NCBI RefSeq assembly: GCF_964275005.1
Contig: NC_092685.1
Span: 15,846,579 to 15,910,578 of the forward strand
DNA length: 64,000 nt
Direction of reading: 5' to 3'
Source: Diadema setosum
Lineage: Eukaryota > Echinodermata > Echinoidea > Diadematoida > Diadematidae
Part shown: positions 57,437 through 64,000 of the stretch, piece after piece
Position numbering within the stretch: position 1 is the first letter of the stretch
Layout of the letters: every line of letters begins with the position of its first letter
The notes under the pieces: generated by a model
The model's database searches: none
What the model was told of the DNA's origin: nothing
Seen by the model: the letters and a program-made list of their open reading frames with translations, nothing else
Program-made: the position numbers and the translations under genes

Positions 57437-60380
57437 GTTGCAGCTAATAACTGTCCAGAAGGCTCAACCATTTCTTCTGTTTACAACAGAATTACAAATA
57501 CAAAATTATAGCACAATAACAACACAGGAAGTTGTCGTTGTTCGAATCGCAGAATGGGGAATGTTGCAGAGTGCTGCGTTCTCAAATAAAACATTAGCTT
57601 GTTCCAGCTGAAATCTACAGCTTATAAAACAGACAAACTACCATATTGAAGTCAAGGTGCTAATTCACTACTTGCCAGAGATGTTTTCCTGAAAATCATA
57701 GGAACACATTCAACTGGTCTTCAACTGGTCATACCCAATGATAAAGACAATCATTCTCAGAGACATACACAACAAAAACAATAAAAACAACAATTAGGCT
57801 AAAAGCTGAATAATGGCAGGCTGATATCAATACCATCTCTTGACAATATTTGGTGGATACTGTGAGCACCTTGAATTAGACACTCCTACTTCTCGCATCC
57901 TGTCAACGTCATAGGAAAATACGCACTGCTCTCTTTTCACCCTTTATTTGGACTGACCTATGCATTTATCCTGTTCCTCTGAATTATTCTAGGTGTGGGG
58001 CTTTTTTCTGTTAAATTAAGACTTTCAAACAACTATTTTGCATTCAACAGAATAACAACATTACAAATTACATCATTTGTTTGTACTTTCAGCACCATGG
58101 CCTCTTGAAATGCCTATGCTGACATCAAGAAAGAAAATGTACATGACATTTATATTGTTATTTGATTACACCTGCTTGGGAGTGAAGAAATCTCTTACAT
58201 ACCTAATTTAATCAGAACAAGTGCTTAACATCAGATCTGATGCTGGGGGAAGATGAAATACCTTGGTTCTCCAGTGAAGAGGAAGAGAGAGAAAAAATAC
58301 ATATATCAATTAGGGTGCAAATAACATGCAGTATGCATGAGTTGGAAGGAGAAATAACCTCATGATAACATCTTGCTAGAATCATGGAAGATTCAATGGT
58401 AACAGCTCTAATGATCACATGCAATTTGCTTGCTGTCTTCTCTCCCCCCCCCCCCCCCCCAAAAGCTGAAGTCAGTTATTGTATGCTGTTACTGGTCTTT
58501 ATCAGGCACCTAGCACAATGGGAAACTTAGGGCCTACCAAATGGATATTAATATTCATGAGACTGATACACGCGATAATATGATACACCAGTATTCTGCC
58601 ATTCCATTCGCTTCTTTCAGTCTTGGTAACTAATCACACTTGAGCCATTCATGATCAACTACAGTGGTGCTTCTGTCATATTGACCATAATGCAGCCCGC
58701 AATGAAATCAAGCACATAAGCCAGGAGATAAATCATCATTGAGCATCATAATGTGAGTAAACCTCCACTTTGGACAGAAGTGGAAAAAAATGACAATATG
58801 ACAAAACTTCTTGCAACTGACATTTTGAATGAGCATAACAGCACAAAATCAGAGGTAGTGTGGTGTGACAAACATATTAGATGGATAGGAATGTCTTCCT
58901 CATGTTCCTAGCACTGAAATACCATGAATGTTGATACACTGACTTCATCCTATCAATACTGGATACACTAGTGATGCTTTACCATAGAATTTGTGGACCA
59001 TCTCCAAAGAAGCAATTCTATATAGTTTGACAGTAGGCCTTACCCATTCTTGAGCTTTTACTTTGAAAAGATACCAAATATTTCAACTAGAAATATGGAT
59101 AAATGTAAATAGGACAGCGCAATATGAGCAAGATTGATTCCTCAAGACTAAATAACACTCTTATTTTGAAGTACATGAATGTTGATTACCACTTTATTGC
59201 TGAATTTTGTAACAATACTGCCCTACACCTTACCCTCACAAGTATGGCTGATCTCAAAACTTCCTTCAGGAGATTGCGAAATACAAAGACATCTCCGCAA
59301 ATGTTTACATGGGGTGGTTTTCAAAATCTATAACAAGCCGTGTATTCTACTATCTATCTTTCAAAAACATACCCAGGAGCAAAGAGCGCACATGATCTAA
59401 ATCAATTTGAAACTCATAACTTCCAGTTATCCAACTCCTAAAATGTGTACATGGTGTTTTATGTGCTTAAGAGAATTCAAATGTACATAAACACTATGAG
59501 AGAGTATTCCTACAAATAATTCACTGAGTGACACACATATTTTACTTTACATGACCTGATTCCAATTGAGAATCTCTAACGTCATAGTCATCATATTTTA
59601 CAGTCATTGCATACTTTCCCCAGATTCTGATTGCTTTGAGTTGTCTGGTAGTACTCGCATGGCACTCACATAAAACTTGCCTCTAATATGATAAAAAGAA
59701 AATCATCTCGTATCAATATCAATTAAAAGGCACAAAATATGATATAATTAGTGCATACTATAAAATATTCTTACAAAAGTTACGTTACTCAGAATACAGC
59801 ATCAGAAGAAAGACAACACTTCTATTAAGTGTTCAAAGTTCATCACAGGTGCAATTGGGATATAGGAACTGAGCAATTATTGTTATTAAAGTGGGCCAAA
59901 AGTAAGTTCAGATGTGAATTGACACAATTTGGGTATAACAAAATCATACATCTTTACTCGGTGTCTTTTTAGTTGACTAAATATACTTTAAACTAATGCA
60001 CTGTGAAAAAATGCAAACAATCTTGCTGTTTTCTTCTGAAAACTCAGTGTTTCTCTCTCCAGAGAAATATATGCCAATGTAAGTGCAATTAAACCTTTTC
60101 ATTTCATACAGTTTAAAACTTCTGTTTCAAGATTAAACCATCTCTAAAAATAATTTTGGCCTCCAGTTCAGAACATAACATAAAACATGTAAAACATGTA
60201 CCACATAATATAACACATATCCACACAGGTTGTATCTCTAAAACCTTCACTTTCAAACAGTACACAAAATAGCATACAAAAAGAATATATACAATGTCTT
60301 CCACTTTTGACTTCCATCACTCCGCATTAAAAGGCTCGTGAAAAAAAAAATCAGGAATTCTGGTCCTTTTAAATGTGAGT
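57437..60380. other. Unassigned AT-rich sequence
   Basis: 2.9 kb with one C run (58444-58460) and no recognised exon, RNA or terminal repeat. It may be downstream or 3' UTR sequence of the - strand gene whose last coding exon is at 63004. Confidence 0.4.
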
Positions 60381-60953
60381 CTGAGAAGAAAGAGTAAAAT
60401 CTTGTATTGAGCACAATGGTGGAAATTTCATCAAAATCAGATAAGAATTAAAATTATGACAGTGTGAAGCTTCATTTATTTTCACAAAACACTTCTCGAA
60501 CAGTCAGTATACAATTCATAAATATGCAAATGAGTTGATGTCATCCCCTCACAATTTGCCCTACAGTTTGTACACAAAATCTTTGAACTTCCTTCTATTT
60601 CTTCTTCTTCTTTTTTTTTTTTTTTTTTTTTTTTTGTTCAAACATATTTCTCCAGTTTAAAATCTGAATACATCTGACTGATCATCATTCTGAAGCTATT
60701 CAGCTGGGAATGACATTATGTTCCACAATCTTACAGCAGAAAACTCTTTTTTTTTTTTTTTTTCTGTACACTATCAATGGACACTATCAATGGAAAATAG
60801 TGAGGTGAAGACATCATTACCTCACTCATACGCATATTCACATCAACTGTTCCAGAACTGTTGCACCAAAATTAGTGAAACTTCACAATTTCGTATCCGA
60901 TTTTGATAAAATTTTCACTGTTGTGCATATAATATCTTACTCTCTCTTTTCAG
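60381..60953. mobile_element. Decayed palindromic MITE, ~570 bp
   Basis: The left 'tttcatcaaaatcagataag' and 'gcaaatgagttgatgtcatc' are matched by the complements of 'cgtatccgattttgataaaa' and 'gaagacatcattacctcact' on the right. Pairing is roughly 75-80% by eye. The middle has long T runs (60609-60636, 60747-60764). The ends are too worn to define a target site. Confidence 0.55.
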
Positions 60954-61925
60954 ATTGTCCATATCTGGGCAGGAATTCTCCATCAATAAGGCCATCTTTG
61001 AAGCTGGCTCATGGACTACCTATTCAAGGATTTTGAACATCTCTTTCATAGCTTTGCATCATGTTGTACCTCTGGCAAATTGGTTTTCTTTCAAATCTTA
61101 ATCTCCAAATAGAATTATGGTTCTCATTAGTGCCCTTTTGCATCTGCTTTGAAGAAATTCAGCTAAAAAAATGAGCTATTTGTTATTGATCATCAACATC
61201 AAAAATCTTCACAAAAGTTTTGATCAAACATGTGACAACAGAATTTTAAATATTTCACATCATAACTCAGGCTTCTACCTTTACTCAACTGCATAAATGC
61301 TAGGTGATAGGGACTGCCTTTTGTAGAATATGTCTAGAAATTCCATTCTGCCTTTTGGGATGGAAGAATACCTTCATTCTTAAATACAATCATCAGCAAA
61401 TGAAAAGTCTTTCACTCAGGAAGTCAATGGATATATGGAAGTATTGCTTACTGACTTAACAGTTGGAAAACCATCAACTGATCACACAATGATGCAATGC
61501 ATCTAACTACATTTTCTCTGTCTTGGCCTCACTTCAAACATGACCCTTTACATTATAACATGAAAACCTAGAGCTTTTTTGAATATATTTTATCTTTGAC
61601 TTCAACTGCAATGCCAACCATATGAATATAATCAATGCATCTGGTTATTTACAAAATGAAAGCATAAATACATTTAGACTGCATGACAATGAAATTGACA
61701 AGATTGCAATGTTGATTCAATCTGACAATTAAAAAACAAATGACAAAGGCAAGTATGCTTAATCCCACTGTACCTACTTCAGAGTGATATTGCCAAAAGA
61801 TGCATATTTTGCCACAAAATTGTAACACATCTTGTGTGTTGATCAAGCCTATCTTGTATACGCGACTGCCCAGCTCAAAACCTATGAAAGATCACGGATT
61901 AGAATTCTCGGTAATGGACAAAATA
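60954..61925. other. Unassigned AT-rich sequence
   Basis: No feature recognised in about 970 bp. Confidence 0.4.
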
Positions 61926-62473
61926 CAGTAGGACCTCAATCATGTTACCACATCAAGACCGACGGGCGTGCGAATAATGGATTTGTATGGATAAGAGAGA
62001 TATGCTCAAATACAGCACTTCCTAGCATATCATGCTAGGGCTATACACATGTCAAAACCAATTTACTAATACTATGATTTCTGTACGGCACTGTCATGTT
62101 TTATAAATTGACAGAGAAATAAAACGAAACACAAGAAAAAATCCTTTTATGTATTGTTTGTTTGATTGATATTGACCAACGAGATCAATATTGTGACTGA
62201 ATACTACTGCTGCATTGTACTGTAACCACTGCTGTGCACTCAGTTCCAGTGACAAGTAAGCATTAGTCATTGACATTGCCTAATGAACTGACTTAAAAGT
62301 TACAGTCCGTTGCAATGATTGGAATATGTCCCATCATGCATTCACACAAAAATGGTTGAATTAGTGTTTGCTTTGAGTGAGACTTGTTACTGAAAATAAA
62401 TGAAACATTAAAAAAAAATATTAGCCAGTGGATTTCCAGATAACAGAGAATCCAGAAAATTGAGGTCCTACTG
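61926..62473. mobile_element. pogo/Tigger-like MITE, 548 bp
   Basis: Starts CAGTAGGACCTCAAT after TA and ends ATTGAGGTCCTACTG with one mismatch, followed by TG where TA is expected. Inner 'aataatggatttg' and 'ggatttccagataac' are the weak subterminal repeats usual in this group. It is older than the copy at 38986. Confidence 0.7.
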
Positions 62474-63003
62474 TGTGTCATGTGGGTTGACTGCCTCAAA
62501 AGTTTACATTTCTGGACCATGTTTTTGGGGACAGGCACTGTTTCATTGGGATATTGATACTTCTGCACAGCATGCATGAGTGACCCTAATCTTTGAATCT
62601 GCTCTTCTTTCTTTTCTATGAAACTGCACGACCTGCCCCTCTCTTATTTCAATTACTTTTTGAATGGGCTAGGATGGTCCAATTTTAAAAAGTTACATAT
62701 CATTTCAAAGCTTACAGCTTACTCTTTTAAACTATGTAGAAACGAGGAAACTCATTTTGGCCTACTTTTTCTAGGTTTTGAGTTGGAAAGTCACATATAT
62801 ATGTGTCATTTCAGCATCATATGATTCATATATTTAGAGAAGATGTACATGACAATAGGACAGTATATAAATATATTCTTAGAAAGCCTCTGCACTCTGC
62901 AAAGACGCTGACCCTGATATGAGATTCAGCAAAGAGCTAGTATACACTCCTCAATGCGGGACACCATTGGAGAAGATATATAGACAGAGCATCCAAGATG
63001 TCA
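62474..63003. other. Probable 3' UTR of the terminal exon at 63004 and flank
   Basis: AT-rich; no AATAAA on the - strand was found here, so the transcript may end further left. Confidence 0.3.
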
Positions 63004-63125
63004 TCACTGCTGCAGTATACTCTTCATATCGGCTTTCAGCCTCTCGTACTCCTCTCCCGGCAGGGAATCACTCTGGAGCAGCTCACAGCACTCCTTCTCG
63101 GTCAGGTTGTTGAAACGTTCTTCCC
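63004..63125 (-). CDS. Terminal coding exon of an unrecognised gene
   Basis: After an acceptor (tttcatgccattag|GGGAAG) the frame reads EERFNNLTEKECCELLQSDS then LPGEEYERLKADMKSILQQ and a TGA at 63006-63004: 39 full residues entered in phase with two bases of a split codon. The composition is clearly protein-like: charged, helical, GC-richer than its flanks. The rest of the gene must lie right of the window. I do not recognise the family. The 180-base open frame extends back past the acceptor but loses protein-like character there, which supports the splice site. Confidence 0.65.
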
Positions 63126-63530
63126 CTAATGGCATGAAAACACAATACAAATATGTGTGAATCTGGCCTGATGCATTTCTAATCTCCACTTTTCAATGTA
63201 GCAAACTGTTGTGATGAAATCAAATCACTTTTACGTGCAGGAGAAAAAATACACAAGTGGTGGATCAGCTGGATAGCAGCATAAGGAGACCAACAAATGA
63301 AAAGGGCACTACAAGACTGACAATGACAAACATTCTGTCAGAAACAGATATGCTGGAGTGTCATTACTTGGTTATTTGGAACAGATCTTGGGAAGTCTTT
63401 ACATATTGGATTTTACTTGTATACGAGGGCAACTGAAAATACTTATAAAAAACACTAAACACACTAAATCACACTAAATCAAATCAGTAAAAAACAAACA
63501 ATTCAATAACTTAAAAAAAAAAAATCTAAC
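63126..63530 (-). other. Intron 5' of the terminal exon
   Basis: AT-rich, no further exon seen on either strand before the repeat at 63531. Confidence 0.45.
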
Positions 63531-64000
63531 TAGATATATCGCTACGGCGACTGATATGCCTCCGCCATAATGCATGGTTCTCCTAATAGGTCTATAGTAC
63601 AATGTCTTGACAATGTGTGATGACAGTTTCACACAATTGGCAAAATATTAAAATGACAGGTTTGCCACAAATGTGCTGAATGTTCACTTTCCTAGAACTA
63701 GGTTCAATTGGATGAATGATTAAAATGTCAGAGTGCAGGTATTTGGGGAACTGATGATTTTTACTTGACTTTTGACCCTTTTAAAAGTTTATGCATTGAG
63801 TAATTTTCAAGGTATTGAATTTCAGTATCAAATGGGAAAATAGCATTATCTAAACCTGGCCTTTGACCTTTGACCTCACAGTTCCAAAGAGAATCACTGT
63901 TAGGTTGAACATGCATAATTATGTAAGTTTCATGATGATACCTTGAGTTACTTTTGAGATATGGAGGAAAAAGTGCAATTCAGCACTTTCACTTGACCTT
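63531..64000 (+). repeat. 5' part of a dispersed TGACCTTTGACC-type repeat
   Basis: Begins 'gatatatcgctacggcgact' and 'atgcctccgccataatgc', then 'tgacttttgaccc', 'cctttgacctttgacctc' and 'gagatatggaggaaaaagtg', closely parallel to the phrases at 1-240. It is cut by the window edge. Confidence 0.6.

Overview
This is a stretch of animal nuclear genome, AT-rich and intron-bearing. It carries few coding exons and a very dense load of short palindromic DNA elements, microsatellites and homopolymer runs. The mix (snap-back MITEs with TTAA or TA target sites, TGACCTTTGACC-type dispersed repeats, 'cctccgcc...ggcggagg' termini, tRNA-headed repeats) together with vertebrate-like FAM177 and TMEM62 genes suggests a marine invertebrate deuterostome. 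An echinoderm is my best guess, but nothing here proves the species.

Genes. (1) A five-exon FAM177A1 homologue on the + strand (30483-35406, 254 aa) with every splice junction in phase. (2) The 5' part of a TMEM62-like gene on the - strand: two coding exons (18257-18072 and 17362-17251) and probably a non-coding first exon near 26421, across an intron of about 8 kb. The rest of that gene was not found. (3) An intronless - strand gene (46846-45695, 383 aa) with a RING finger, two TRAF-like zinc motifs and a coiled coil. It resembles the N-terminus of PDZRN/LNX ubiquitin ligases but has a C-terminal domain I do not recognise. (4) A - strand terminal coding exon (63125-63004) of a gene lying right of the window. 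(5) A weaker candidate exon at 1254-1065 (-). Two near-identical tRNA-like genes lie at 50204 and 50615, with good internal promoters and Pol III terminators.

Layout. 0-8 kb: successive MITEs, including a nested element duplicated as a 362-bp inverted repeat. 8-17 kb: mostly featureless, with a perfect 222-bp tandem duplication. 17-27 kb: TMEM62 5' exons and an intron filled by a three-level nest of elements, a tandem array of about 570-bp units and a tRNA-Ala-like repeat. 27-29.5 kb: a decayed LINE 3' end and a 1.44-kb terminal-inverted-repeat element. 30-38 kb: FAM177A1. 38-45 kb: pogo-like MITE, (TA)n and (GT)n tracts, long empty sequence. 45-47 kb: the RING gene. 49-51 kb: microsatellites and the tRNA-like pair. 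53-63 kb: palindromic MITEs and a tRNA-headed repeat in otherwise empty sequence. The genes do not form a functional cluster. No retrovirus-like or other virus-like element was recognised.
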